Shown: one piece after another, positions 1-9,789 of the stretch
Layout: each line of letters starts with the position of its first letter
Numbering within the stretch: the first letter of the stretch is position 1
DNA from: an uncultured Dysgonomonas sp.
GTDB lineage: Bacteria > Bacteroidota > Bacteroidia > Bacteroidales > Dysgonomonadaceae
Direction of reading: 5' to 3'
Length of the DNA stretch: 64,000 bases
NCBI RefSeq assembly: GCF_900079725.1
Contig: NZ_LT599032.1
Span: 3,416,855 to 3,480,854 of the forward strand
Notes under the pieces: model-generated
What the model was told of the DNA's origin: nothing
The model's database searches: none
The model's input: only the letters and a program-made list of their open reading frames with translations
Translations under genes and position numbers: made by a program

Positions 1-582
1 CTAATTACGACATTTCCAAGTCTAAAGATAAATATAGATCAATATCCTGCTGTAAAACAACATCTTATGGACTTTGGATATGATAGATTAAAACAGACAG
101 GAGAAACAGGATCAAGAAAAAAGACTAATAATCAATGGTTTGAGACGCAGGATAGTATAAGTTATTGGGAGGATTTTTATAAACAAAAAATTATATGGAA
201 GATTATTGGAAATCAAATGGCTTTTTCTATTGATTCCAATGAGTATGTTGTGAATAATGCCTGTTATATATTGACAGGATCATACCTAGAATATCTACTG
301 TCTGTTTTGAACTCTAATGTAATAAAATGGTATAGCTATATTACCAACATGAACAAGACAGGAGTTGGAGATGTTCAAGTTGGTGGTCAAAATGTCAATC
401 TATTTCCAATCCCATTATTATCTGATTTTGAGCAAGAGCCATTCATTAAGTTAGTAGAAGAAATGCTAATAAAAAAAGAAAAGAATGAGAATACAACAGT
501 CCTTGAAACTATAATAGACAATCTTATATATGCAATGTATGGACTATCTGAAGAAGAAATACAATTTATAAGTTCTCAATAA
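1..582 (+). CDS. Eco57I-type restriction-modification protein, C-terminal part (cut by window start)
   Basis: The frame is open from base 1, so only the last 193 residues are seen and the true start lies outside the window. The protein resembles the C-terminal target-recognition part of the large RM gene on the opposite strand: both have a YPAVK(Q/K)HL motif, an EDFYKQKIIW motif and an ending of the form LS(E/Q)EE(I/V)(Q/E)FI. This places it in the Eco57I-like (type IIG) family. It converges on that gene and their ends overlap by 17 bp. Whether the left part is a full-length enzyme or a silent C-terminal cassette cannot be told from here. Confidence 0.75.
   Translation, partial: LITTFPSLKINIDQYPAVKQHLMDFGYDRLKQTGETGSRKKTNNQWFETQDSISYWEDFYKQKIIWKIIGNQMAFSIDSNEYVVNNACYILTGSYLEYLLSVLNSNVIKWYSYITNMNKTGVGDVQVGGQNVNLFPIPLLSDFEQEPFIKLVEEMLIKKEKNENTTVLETIIDNLIYAMYGLSEEEIQFISSQ
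169..198 (+). repeat. 30-bp inverted repeat, copy 1
   Basis: This 30-bp stretch is the perfect reverse complement of 932..961. It encodes the EDFYKQKIIW motif in the partial RM gene. Identity stops abruptly at both ends, although the proteins remain related beyond it. Confidence 0.85.
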
Positions 583-3500
583 ATTCAACTTCTTCTTGAG
601 ATAACTTGTATAGTTGGCATATATACTTATCTAATTTTTCTATTTCATCAATAGAATGAGTTTCAATTATATTATCTATCATTTGTTCTACATGTATTTG
701 TTCTAATTCTGTAGGCATTTTGACCGATAATTTTTCTAATGTATATTTTTTCCATCGATTTGTTCCTACTCCTGTTGTTGTTCCGATCTGATTAAAGACC
801 CACTCTCCAAGCCTTGAGTTTAGCATAGCTAGTATATATTTCAATTTATCCCCTACCATTAAAAAAGACGTGGCTTCAGGAAAGAAAGCTTCATTATCTA
901 ATGCAAATTTAGATTTATCTGAAATCTCTCCCCATATAATTTTTTGTTTATAAAAATCCTCGATATAAGCACAGTTCCGTAGATTATATGGAGTATAACC
1001 TTTGTCTTGACGTTTCTCGAGCTCAGGGTAAAATTTATCTAAATGTTTCTTTACAGCAGGATAATCCTCTACATCTATGGCTTTTATATTCTTTTCCTTC
1101 ACTCCATTATGAGTATTTATTAACCACAAATTGGCAAACTCGTACCCATAACGTTTTATATCCCTGCCACGTAAAATAGGTCTTATAATTTCGGCACTTT
1201 TGGGATCTTCTTTAATCAGCTCTTCTCGTTTTTGACCATCAATAACAAAAGCCTCATTAAAACCTGTTTTTACTCCATAATTGATTTGTATATCTCTCCA
1301 GTCTTTTAATGGTACCCCAATTGCTTCAACCTTCATTTTAATAGACTGTTCCACAGGAGATAGTATAATCCAACTGTCATTTGATTTGAACTCACAATTA
1401 ACACTATTCTGTCTAATAAAAACGCTCAAATCTTTTATACCTTCCTTTTTGACAATACAAGCCTCTGTTTGTTGTCGGTTTTTATCCTTCTGGAACATTA
1501 AAATATTCACATCCACAGTGGCTTCATCAAATACATTAATACCTGCAAAGTCCACTAATAATACAGGATTTGTCTGCTCCACAAAATATCTGCGCATACT
1601 TTCTCCATATCCTGCACGCATCCATTTATTAGACGTAATGAATGATAAAAAGCAGTTTTTTCGAAGAATATTATTTCCTAATTCGTAGAACAAGCAATAG
1701 ATATCTCCTGTACGTTCAAAGGTTTCAAATTCCATTTTTTGATAGATATCTGTTATCTCTCCCATCGACTGAAGCTGAATGTACGGTGGGTTGCCAATGA
1801 TAGCGTCAAAACCAATAAAATCACCATCCTCATTTAATACTTCTGGAAATTCAATACGCCATTCAAATGCATTTTGAAATATTTTATTATTTTTGATTTC
1901 TTCAATAATAGCAGAATATTTTCCAACAGCATTTTGAGCTAAATCTATTTTCTTTTGTAAAGCTTTTTTTTCTTTGGGTGTTCGCTCAAATAAATCTGGT
2001 GCTGTTAAATCGGATAATTCTTTTTTTGCTTTAAACAAGGATTTACTATTCTTATCGTTTTTGCTAATTTCAGTTTTTAGATTAGTTTTAATCTCTTTAA
2101 TAAATTGTTCTAAACGTTTTTTATCTTGCTTATTGTGGGCATTCCTATAATTATTAACAGCCTCTTTATATTCTAAAATCGATATATTCAGCCCTCGAAG
2201 AATCGGTTTTAAATTTTCGTCTAAGCCGAAACGACTAATTAATGAATTTCCACATTTGATATTAATATCAATATTAGGTAGAGTTTCTAATCTATTGGTC
2301 TTAGTTATGTAATAGGTATGTTTCAAAAGTTCGATCCATAGACGAAGTTGACAGATCTTTACAGAATTTGGATTAAGGTCAACACCAAATAGGCAGTTTT
2401 CAATTATGGTTTGCTTCTCATGAAATAATGTTTCTTGTACACGCTGACTCTCGTGATGGTGAGGGTTGTACTTGAATATACCATATTCATTATCGCTGAC
2501 TATCAACTCATCATTCTCTACACTAATCTTATAGCCTCTTAATAATTTCCCTTCTCTATCCGTAAGAATACCGAGTTCTGATTTTAAATAGATCATTTCA
2601 TTTAGACTTGAAACTAAAAAATGACCTGATCCGACAGCTGGATCACACAACCGAATAGAATTGAATATCTCATTCGCTTCTTTTATATCTGAGATTTTAT
2701 TATGTAGATCTATGATTGTTTTGCATTCCCAACCTTTAGTCTCATTAAATTTTTGTATAACAGTGCGAGTTATAGTATCCCTACACATAAACATAGTAAC
2801 AAAGCTTGGAGTAAAGAAAGAGCCATCTTTGTATCCGTTTATTTTTTCAAAGATCAATCCAAGAACAGACGCTGATATCAATGCTTTATCTTCCTCTTGT
2901 ATATCTTCTGAACTTTCACTGCTAAAATCATAGGCATCAAGAAATTTCAATAAGTATTCTAAAGGAGTAAGCCTCTTATCAACTTGTCCTTTAATCTTCA
3001 ATACAGATTTAGAGTATAATTCTATTTTTGCTTTATCTTGAAGTCCGCTAATCGCAATAGTATAACCCTCTAATTCCGTTGGTTCGAAAAGAGAGCTATT
3101 CAGATATGGAACATGAGAGAATTTTTCTTTTAAATTTCCATCTCGCCGCTCGTCTTCTTTGCGAGCTAATATTTGAAAGAATAAACTATTTAAATCATCA
3201 TACCCTTCAATTTTATCAGTTGAAAGAAAAGAATATTTTTTATTCCCGTCGTGATATTTAATAATTTGAGCTTCTAGCAATTTTAAAAACAGGACTCGAT
3301 TGACCCACGTAATGCTTAAGTCTAGAGCTACATTATATAATTGGTCCTCATAGGTGTTTCCATATTGTTTTATGTTAGATAGCATAGATAATTTATCCAT
3401 CGCATCTAATTCGTTTATCGCATTTTCAATAATTGAACCATTATCCCTTTTTCCTTGAGACTTTCGAACAATAAATTTTTGAGACTTTTCTTTGACCTCT

Positions 3501-4273
3501 TCTAAGCCAAGTATATGTAAAAGCTCTGCATAAAACTCTTTGTTTAACTCATTATAATCTTTAGCAAAGGATAGTTTGAGTAAATGAATCGGAGATAAAA
3601 ACTTATAAAGAGCAATTAGTTTTCTATCGTCCTCCTTATCCTTATTACGCATAATTTTATCATAATCCCTAATATCAAAATGAGTATATGGGATTTGATC
3701 TTTCACTTTCTCTATTTGAGGCGATGCGATCTCCTTGTAAAAGTGGTTTGTAGATGAATCATCCGAACGTTTATTTTGGAATTGTTCAAATAAGTCTACA
3801 AATTTCTTATCATCATAGAATAGTTTTTTGAAGTCTTGAGCATCAAAAATAAACCACTCGTTGATATTCGTAATAATTAAATATCGTAGTTCTAGATTCT
3901 TGTTTGCCTTACGTTCTCTGAGATAATAAAGAACCAATTCTTGAAATGCTTTAGCATTGAGGTTTTCTTTGCTGATCATTTCACTCTTGTTAGTTGGCTT
4001 CTTTACTTCTATCAAGACGCCAACAGGTGATTTAGTATCTTTCTCGTTATGAATAACTAAATCTGTTCTACCATATGTATTAATATAGTGATTGTTTTTA
4101 TAGTAAACGGAATTTAGGAAATCTATAATTAGGTTTTTATGAAACTCCTCCGATTCAGTATCGTTTATTTTATCCAACAGAGAAATAAACTCTTGTTTAA
4201 ACAATTCTATTTCTTTGCGATCCGGTTTTTGTTTTAAAAATGCTGGATTTAAAGCTTGTTTAGGAGTTTTCAT
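566..4273 (-). CDS. Eco57I-type (type IIG-like) restriction endonuclease/adenine methyltransferase
   Basis: The 1235-aa protein looks like a single-chain restriction and N6-adenine methylation enzyme. Near the N-terminus a PD-(D/E)xK nuclease signature is visible (D71, then E89-V90-K91 in LIEVKK). The methyltransferase follows, with the AdoMet motif DPAVGSGHFL at about residue 541 and catalytic NPPY at about 829. The roughly 300-residue C-terminal part with LINTHNG and EDFYKQKIIW is the expected target-recognition region. The ATG at 4273 is the first in frame. Domain order and length fit the Eco57I/type IIG family; the recognition site cannot be predicted. A convergent partial homologue lies at the window start. 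The DNA is AT-rich, typical of acquired RM genes. Confidence 0.88.
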   Translation of the reverse strand: MKTPKQALNPAFLKQKPDRKEIELFKQEFISLLDKINDTESEEFHKNLIIDFLNSVYYKNNHYINTYGRTDLVIHNEKDTKSPVGVLIEVKKPTNKSEMISKENLNAKAFQELVLYYLRERKANKNLELRYLIITNINEWFIFDAQDFKKLFYDDKKFVDLFEQFQNKRSDDSSTNHFYKEIASPQIEKVKDQIPYTHFDIRDYDKIMRNKDKEDDRKLIALYKFLSPIHLLKLSFAKDYNELNKEFYAELLHILGLEEVKEKSQKFIVRKSQGKRDNGSIIENAINELDAMDKLSMLSNIKQYGNTYEDQLYNVALDLSITWVNRVLFLKLLEAQIIKYHDGNKKYSFLSTDKIEGYDDLNSLFFQILARKEDERRDGNLKEKFSHVPYLNSSLFEPTELEGYTIAISGLQDKAKIELYSKSVLKIKGQVDKRLTPLEYLLKFLDAYDFSSESSEDIQEEDKALISASVLGLIFEKINGYKDGSFFTPSFVTMFMCRDTITRTVIQKFNETKGWECKTIIDLHNKISDIKEANEIFNSIRLCDPAVGSGHFLVSSLNEMIYLKSELGILTDREGKLLRGYKISVENDELIVSDNEYGIFKYNPHHHESQRVQETLFHEKQTIIENCLFGVDLNPNSVKICQLRLWIELLKHTYYITKTNRLETLPNIDINIKCGNSLISRFGLDENLKPILRGLNISILEYKEAVNNYRNAHNKQDKKRLEQFIKEIKTNLKTEISKNDKNSKSLFKAKKELSDLTAPDLFERTPKEKKALQKKIDLAQNAVGKYSAIIEEIKNNKIFQNAFEWRIEFPEVLNEDGDFIGFDAIIGNPPYIQLQSMGEITDIYQKMEFETFERTGDIYCLFYELGNNILRKNCFLSFITSNKWMRAGYGESMRRYFVEQTNPVLLVDFAGINVFDEATVDVNILMFQKDKNRQQTEACIVKKEGIKDLSVFIRQNSVNCEFKSNDSWIILSPVEQSIKMKVEAIGVPLKDWRDIQINYGVKTGFNEAFVIDGQKREELIKEDPKSAEIIRPILRGRDIKRYGYEFANLWLINTHNGVKEKNIKAIDVEDYPAVKKHLDKFYPELEKRQDKGYTPYNLRNCAYIEDFYKQKIIWGEISDKSKFALDNEAFFPEATSFLMVGDKLKYILAMLNSRLGEWVFNQIGTTTGVGTNRWKKYTLEKLSVKMPTELEQIHVEQMIDNIIETHSIDEIEKLDKYICQLYKLSQEEVEFIENL
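932..961 (-). repeat. 30-bp inverted repeat, copy 2
   Basis: This is the partner of 169..198 and encodes the same ten residues inside the full-length RM gene. Recombination between the copies would exchange the C-terminal ~130 residues of the two RM genes. Confidence 0.85.
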
Positions 4274-4311
4274 AATATTGTATGATATATAGATACGTTT
4301 TTATTAAACAC

Positions 4312-4319
4312 AAAAATAT
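4312..4319 (-). promoter_or_regulatory. Candidate -7 box for the RM gene
   Basis: On the minus strand this reads TATTTTTG, matching the Bacteroidetes TAnnTTTG -7 consensus, 39 bp upstream of the ATG. No clear -33 TTG is seen, so support is moderate. Confidence 0.35.
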
Positions 4320-4455
4320 AACATATAAAATGTAAAGTATCCTTTTTGTTTAGAAATATGTAATGAGAGCATGTGAAGAATAAAGCCAGAAAGAGGAGGA
4401 GTTTTTTCAATAAAAGATATAACTTTATAAACTCTATATTATAAAATACTGCATT

Positions 4456-4881
4456 ATGAACAGTCTTTTTGTAAATTTATTAGAAGAGCGGGATATAAAA
4501 CCAACAGCTATTCGCATACTGGTACTAAAAGCTATGCTTGAATTTGACAGAGCATTTAGTTTGTCAGATTTAGAATCTCAACTTGACACGATAGATAAAT
4601 CTACAATATCAAGAGCAATACATTTATTTCATGAGCATCAATTAATACATAGCTTCGATGATGGCTCAGGTTCTGTTAAGTATTCTGTATGTAGTCGAGA
4701 TTGCCATTGCAGCATTGAAGATATGCACGCTCATTTTTATTGTAATTATTGCAAAAAGGCATTTTGCCTGGATAATATATCTATTCCCGGATTTCAATTA
4801 TCACCCGTTATGCAAATAGAAAGTGTAAATCTTGTAATTAAAGGATATTGCGGCCAGTGTAATAAGCTCATTAATTCATGA
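4456..4881 (+). CDS. Fur-family metal-dependent transcriptional regulator
   Basis: The 141-aa protein has the Fur layout. An N-terminal winged helix (about 10-75) includes the recognition stretch IDKSTISRAIHLF. The dimerisation/metal half contains HAHFYCNYCKKAFC, the HxHFxCxxC metal motif, and a C-terminal CGQC pair, so both structural zinc cysteine pairs are present. Such proteins use Zn, Fe or Mn as corepressor. Its position just upstream of an RND/P-type-ATPase efflux operon suggests it controls that operon, with zinc or cadmium the likeliest signal (inference). It differs from housekeeping Fur in being close to the efflux genes. The metal cannot be assigned from sequence alone. Confidence 0.85.
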   Translation: MNSLFVNLLEERDIKPTAIRILVLKAMLEFDRAFSLSDLESQLDTIDKSTISRAIHLFHEHQLIHSFDDGSGSVKYSVCSRDCHCSIEDMHAHFYCNYCKKAFCLDNISIPGFQLSPVMQIESVNLVIKGYCGQCNKLINS

Positions 4882-4954
4882 TATTTGTTATCTACAATCC
4901 TTTTTTCAATAAATATACAAACTTAAAACCTTTCTTTAACAAATAATAGAAGTC

Positions 4955-4969
4955 TGCAACTGAGTTGCA
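4955..4969. promoter_or_regulatory. Probable operator of the metal-efflux operon
   Basis: TGCAACT-G-AGTTGCA is a perfect 15-bp palindrome ending 12 bp before the -7 box at 4982. It therefore covers the expected -33 region, where a repressor would block RNA polymerase. The Fur-family gene directly upstream is the natural candidate to bind it (inference). Confidence 0.55.
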
Positions 4970-4981
4970 TAAATTTATTTT

Positions 4982-4989
4982 TATATTTG
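4982..4989 (+). promoter_or_regulatory. -7 box of the metal-efflux operon promoter
   Basis: TATATTTG is an exact match to TAnnTTTG and lies 19 bp upstream of the first gene of the operon. The preceding palindrome occupies the -33 region. Confidence 0.55.
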
Positions 4990-5008
4990 TAGCATAAAGA
5001 AAAACAAA

Positions 5009-5326
5009 ATGAGACCATTTGTCTTTATAATAAGTATTTATTTTCTGTGTCTTGCCTTGCTTCCATGCAATTGCAATATACAGACTATAGATTCTTTACA
5101 AGATAAGACAGAACAAGTTTCAACAGCTCATAGTGAAAGCGATACTGCTCAGGAAATATGTACTCCGTTTTGCGCATGTTCCAGCTTTCACAATCCCAAT
5201 TTTATAGCAAAAAATAGCTTTGACCTGCGAAATATAGATAGTACTCCGGTCAAGAAGATTGCTATTTATAATGAAAACCAAACTTCATCTCATCTGGATA
5301 GTCTTTGGAGACCCCCTAAGGCTTAA
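5009..5326 (+). CDS. Small exported Cys-rich protein at the head of the efflux operon
   Basis: The 105-aa protein has an N-terminal hydrophobic segment (FVFIISIYFLCLALLPC, about 4-20) that looks like a signal peptide or lipoprotein signal. A central CTPFCACSSFH cluster with nearby histidines could bind metal. The product ends with a polar tail, SLWRPPKA. Similar short proteins with a C(S/T)PFCxC core occur ahead of CzcA-type pumps in other Bacteroidetes (DUF6660-like; recalled, not searched). Possible roles are a periplasmic metal sensor or chaperone. It is the first gene after the palindromic operator and 84 bp upstream of the pump gene. Confidence 0.65.
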   Translation: MRPFVFIISIYFLCLALLPCNCNIQTIDSLQDKTEQVSTAHSESDTAQEICTPFCACSSFHNPNFIAKNSFDLRNIDSTPVKKIAIYNENQTSSHLDSLWRPPKA

Positions 5327-5410
5327 AATATAACATTCTTGTATCCAATTTGATACGTCTAAAGGTAGATGTATCGTACAATCCTATTGTTATATTTTAA
5401 TATTCAAATT

Positions 5411-8400
5411 ATGTTTCAAAAACTGATTAAATTCTCGATAGAGAATAAATTGGTAATTGGAGTCATGACTGTAGCCCTCATTATTTGGGGGACTTATTCC
5501 CTGTCTCAATTACCATTCGACTCTACCCCTGATATCACCAATAATCAGGTGCAGGTCATTACTCAGGCTCCATCCTTAGGAGCACAGGAAGTGGAGCAGT
5601 TTATTACTACTCCCTTAGAAATGGCTTTAGCCAATATTCCCAAAGTTATAGAAAGAAGAAGTATCAGCCGAAGTGGCTTATCCGTTATAACCATTGTATT
5701 TAAAGAAGATGCTGACATTTATTGGGCACGTCAGCAGGTAGACCAGCAACTAAAAGAAGCGGAGGAAGTTATTCCTCAAGGAGTAGGTAAGATTAGTTTA
5801 GCTCCTATATCTACCGGATTAGGAGAGATCTATCACTATACAATACGGGCAAAAGAAGGCTATGAGGATAAATACAGTATATCTGACTTGCGTACCATGC
5901 AGGATTGGATCGTTAGAAAGCAACTCTCAGGCACAGAAGGTGTAGCAGAGATAAGTGGCTGGGGAGGTTTTGTAAAACAATACGAGATAGCCATTAATGC
6001 GGATAAACTCAATGCTGTAAATATAACAATCCCTGAATTGTATACTGCACTTGAAAACAATAACGAAAATACAGGAGGGAGCTACATTGAACAATACAGT
6101 AATCAGTATTTCATACGAGGGTTAGGTATTGTCAAGTCTTTGGAAGATATAGAAAAAATACCGATTAAAACAGTCAATGGTACTCCTATCCTTGTTCGGG
6201 ATGTAGCAAAAGTACAGTATGGAAATGCAACACGCTATGGTGCTGTAACCCGAAATGGAGACGGAGAAGTTGTTGCAGGTATTACCCTGATGTTGAAGGG
6301 TGAAAACTTTCAAGAGGTAATAAAAAATGTAAAAGAGCGTATGGCTCAGGTACAAAAGAGCTTACCGGAGGGAGTCATTATTGAGCCGTTTATTGACAGG
6401 ACACAATTGGTAGACAGAGTAACGAATACTATTACCAAAAACCTGATAGAGGGAGGATTGATCGTTATCTTCATTCTTGTACTTTTCTTAGGGAATTACA
6501 GAGCCGGATTGGTAGTAGCTTCCGTAATACCACTATCTATGCTGTTTGCATTTGGTATGATGCGTGTGTTTGGTGTAAGTGGAAACCTGATGAGCCTCGG
6601 AGCTATCGACTTCGGATTGATTGTGGATGGGGCGGTCATCATTGTCGAGGCCGTCTGTCATCATATAGGAGTCATGAAAGACCGATATAAAGGGAGGTTG
6701 CTGACACAGGCAGAAATGGATCAGGAAGTATTTGATTCAGCTTCTAAAATAAGGAATAGTGCCGCATTTGGAGAAATCATTATCATGATTGTTTATATTC
6801 CACTTTTCACTTTGGTCGGTATAGAAGGTAAGATGTTCAAGCCAATGGCTATGACAGTGTTCTTTGCCATATTGGGTGCATTTATTCTATCTCTAACTTA
6901 TGTGCCTATGGCAAGTGCGTTGTTTTTAAGTAAGAAAACTGAGCACAAGCGGAATATCTCAGATAAGCTAATGGATAAGCTTAACAATTTCTATCGTCCT
7001 ATTATAACCAAAAGCTTGAATTGGAGCAAAACTCTAATCATAAGTATGGTTGCACTGTTTGCAGTCAGTGTATTCATGTTTAATAGAATGGGTGGCGAAT
7101 TTATACCTAATCTCGAAGAAGGCGACTTTGCGGCAGAAATAAGTATGGCTCAGGGAACATCCTTGTCACAGATGATTAAAAGCTGTTCTCAAGCTGAAAA
7201 AATACTCAAAGAACAGTTTCCTGAAGTAAAACAAGCCGTAAGCCGTATTGGTAGTGCCGAAATTCCAACTGATCCGATGCCTATTGAACGAGCGGATATG
7301 ATGATTGCTTTAATTCCTAAAAAAGAATGGACATCAGCCAAAACCAAAGAGGAGCTGATGGAGAAGATGGAAAAAGCTATCGGAGAGATACCCGGATTAG
7401 GAGTGGAAATGACACAGCCGATACAGATGCGAACCAATGAGTTAGTGACAGGTATTAAACAGGATGTAGCCATTAAAATTTATGGGAATGACCTGGAAGT
7501 ACTTAGCTCATCAGCCAATAAGATAGCCTCTTTGATAAAAAAAGTAGATGGAGTAAGTGATCCGTTTGTTGAAAAAGTTACCGGATTACCACAGGTTCAG
7601 GTTACTTATAATCGAGATCAATTAGCGAAATATGGTATATCAGTCAAAGATGCCAATATGGTACTTAAAACAGCATTTGCCGGAAATGAGGCTGGATATG
7701 TGTTTGAGGAAGACCGTAGATTTGATTTAGTATTAAGAATGGATAATGATCTGAGAAATAATATCTCTTCATTAGAAAATCTATATCTGCCCCTTTCATC
7801 AGGAGGAACAATCCCTCTTTCTCAAGTGGCTGAAATTAAATATGAAGATGCACCTGCACAGGTAACACGCGAAAATGGAGAGAGACGAATTTATGTCGGA
7901 TTTAATGTCAGAGGACGTGATGTCCAAAGCACTGTGTTTGATATTCAGAATATATTAGACAAAGAATTCAAACTACCGGCAGGATATTATTATACATACG
8001 GAGGACAATTTCAAAATCTGAAAGAAGCAAAAGACAGATTGATGGTTGCCGTTCCATTAGCATTGTTATTAATACTCTTTCTTCTATATGCCACATTGAA
8101 AAGTGTAAAAGAGTCCTTGTTTGTATTCTCTGCCATACCACTTTCGGCTATTGGAGGTATCTGGGCTCTATGGTTACGTGACATGCCTTTCAGTATTTCG
8201 GCAGGTGTCGGGTTTATAGCTCTGTTCGGTGTTGCGGTATTAAATGGCATTGTTCTGATTGGGCAATTCAACATATTTGAAAAAGAAGGGATGACAAACA
8301 TTCGTGAGAGAGTAATCGAAGGGTGTATGCTGCGCCTTCGTCCGGTAATTATGACTGCGCTTGTCGCATCATTAGGATTCTTACCAATGGCTTTATCTAC

Positions 8401-8530
8401 AGGCGATGGAGCCGAAGTGCAAAGGCCTCTCGCAACAGTGGTAATAGGAGGATTATTAACTGCAACGGCTCTAACATTGGTTGTGTTACCTTCTATCTAT
8501 AAAACATTTACTAAAAATAAACAGGAATGA
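5411..8530 (+). CDS. czcA: CzcA-family heavy-metal RND efflux pump
   Basis: This inner-membrane proton/metal antiporter of about 1039 aa exports divalent cations through a tripartite complex. The sequence starts with a typical RND helix (LIKFSIENKLVIGVMT). It carries the HME-RND signature DFGLIVDGAVIIVE at residues 400-413, whose D400, D406 and E413 correspond to the proton-relay acids of CzcA. This form favours the Zn/Co/Cd/Ni branch over the Cu/Ag CusA branch. I chose ATG 5411 because the open frame from 5369 adds only 14 residues before the conserved start. The stop overlaps the ATG of the next gene (ATGA), showing translational coupling with the channel and adaptor genes. Confidence 0.93.
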   Translation: MFQKLIKFSIENKLVIGVMTVALIIWGTYSLSQLPFDSTPDITNNQVQVITQAPSLGAQEVEQFITTPLEMALANIPKVIERRSISRSGLSVITIVFKEDADIYWARQQVDQQLKEAEEVIPQGVGKISLAPISTGLGEIYHYTIRAKEGYEDKYSISDLRTMQDWIVRKQLSGTEGVAEISGWGGFVKQYEIAINADKLNAVNITIPELYTALENNNENTGGSYIEQYSNQYFIRGLGIVKSLEDIEKIPIKTVNGTPILVRDVAKVQYGNATRYGAVTRNGDGEVVAGITLMLKGENFQEVIKNVKERMAQVQKSLPEGVIIEPFIDRTQLVDRVTNTITKNLIEGGLIVIFILVLFLGNYRAGLVVASVIPLSMLFAFGMMRVFGVSGNLMSLGAIDFGLIVDGAVIIVEAVCHHIGVMKDRYKGRLLTQAEMDQEVFDSASKIRNSAAFGEIIIMIVYIPLFTLVGIEGKMFKPMAMTVFFAILGAFILSLTYVPMASALFLSKKTEHKRNISDKLMDKLNNFYRPIITKSLNWSKTLIISMVALFAVSVFMFNRMGGEFIPNLEEGDFAAEISMAQGTSLSQMIKSCSQAEKILKEQFPEVKQAVSRIGSAEIPTDPMPIERADMMIALIPKKEWTSAKTKEELMEKMEKAIGEIPGLGVEMTQPIQMRTNELVTGIKQDVAIKIYGNDLEVLSSSANKIASLIKKVDGVSDPFVEKVTGLPQVQVTYNRDQLAKYGISVKDANMVLKTAFAGNEAGYVFEEDRRFDLVLRMDNDLRNNISSLENLYLPLSSGGTIPLSQVAEIKYEDAPAQVTRENGERRIYVGFNVRGRDVQSTVFDIQNILDKEFKLPAGYYYTYGGQFQNLKEAKDRLMVAVPLALLLILFLLYATLKSVKESLFVFSAIPLSAIGGIWALWLRDMPFSISAGVGFIALFGVAVLNGIVLIGQFNIFEKEGMTNIRERVIEGCMLRLRPVIMTALVASLGFLPMALSTGDGAEVQRPLATVVIGGLLTATALTLVVLPSIYKTFTKNKQE

Positions 8531-9780
8531 AAACAAAAATAATAATATCGACTATTGTATTCATAACAATGACTGTTGTTTTAGCTCCGTCTTTATTTGG
8601 GCAAAATACAACAAAATCATTGGAGGAATGCATTCAATCGGCAATAGATAACAACCTGACCATGAAGTCGGGTCGTATCTCAATTGAAAGAGCAAAAGAC
8701 TTGCAAGGCACAGCTTTTAATATTGATAAAACAAGCTTTTCGTTAAGTCAGGACCCAACATCAGGAGGAAGCCCTGATAATAGCATATCATTAAGCCAAA
8801 GTTTTGAGTTCCCTACAGTGTATGGTTCTCGCAGAGGCTTATTGAAAGCCGAAACGAATCTGGAACGAAGTAATTTGGACGTTACACGCAATGAACTTGT
8901 AAAAGAAATATCAGCAACATATTATCAATTGCTTTATGCAAAGGAAAATATCAAAATATTACAGGAACAGGACCGTATTTATGGTAAATTCTTATTCCTC
9001 GCCAATGCAAAGTTGAAATCAGGGGAAACAGGACGTTTGGAACAGATGAATGCTGAACGACTCTATAATGAAAACAGAATTGAGTTACAAAAGGCTGAAA
9101 AGAATTATCAGAGCATACAACTAATCTTACAACGCTGGATGAATACGGATGAGGCAGTCGAACCTGTTGAGCCGACTCTGACTGTTTTGGATGCAGTCTA
9201 TCCTTTTAATGATTTCAATCCGGAGCAAACACCACTTGGAGAGGTTTATGCTAATAAAAAGATCATAAGCGAAAAGAACCTCAGTGTGATTAAACAAGGA
9301 TATCTGCCCAGTTTCAATTTTGCATTGAAAAACCAGTTTCTTATAAAAGGTTTTAACCCGTATGATTTACAAAGAGAACGTTTTGACAAAGGTAATTTCA
9401 TGGGATTTGAAGTAGGAATAAGTGTTCCTCTATTTTTTGGAGAACAAAGAGCCAAAACAAAAGCTGCTAAAAGAGAAGTCGAAATAGCAAGGGTTCAGCA
9501 GGAAGAGGTTATGCTTACTATGCGTAAGAATTATCAGACTTATCTGAATGAATATACCAAGGCTAAAAATGCTTTGGACTATTATTCACTTCGTGGCAGC
9601 AAACAAGCAGAAGATATAACACGGATATCACAGGTTTCATATGAAAAAGGAGAAATAGATTATGTCGAGTATATCCAGAATTTAAAGACCGCAGTAGAGA
9701 TACATTTGCTATATGCAAATGCTATCAATGACTACAATCAAACAATCATTATGTTAAACTACCTGCAAGGAAATAAATAA
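8527..9780 (+). CDS. TolC-family outer-membrane efflux channel (CzcC-like)
   Basis: The 417-aa protein has a signal peptide (cleavage near SLFGQ, about residue 26) followed by two related helical halves with SLEECIQSAIDNN and long coiled-coil stretches, as in outer-membrane efflux proteins. Within this operon it would form the outer-membrane duct for the RND pump. Its start overlaps the pump stop by 4 bp and the adaptor gene begins 9 bp after its end. The length is normal for CzcC-type channels. Confidence 0.88.
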   Translation: MKTKIIISTIVFITMTVVLAPSLFGQNTTKSLEECIQSAIDNNLTMKSGRISIERAKDLQGTAFNIDKTSFSLSQDPTSGGSPDNSISLSQSFEFPTVYGSRRGLLKAETNLERSNLDVTRNELVKEISATYYQLLYAKENIKILQEQDRIYGKFLFLANAKLKSGETGRLEQMNAERLYNENRIELQKAEKNYQSIQLILQRWMNTDEAVEPVEPTLTVLDAVYPFNDFNPEQTPLGEVYANKKIISEKNLSVIKQGYLPSFNFALKNQFLIKGFNPYDLQRERFDKGNFMGFEVGISVPLFFGEQRAKTKAAKREVEIARVQQEEVMLTMRKNYQTYLNEYTKAKNALDYYSLRGSKQAEDITRISQVSYEKGEIDYVEYIQNLKTAVEIHLLYANAINDYNQTIIMLNYLQGNK

Positions 9781-9789
9781 CAAAAAATT

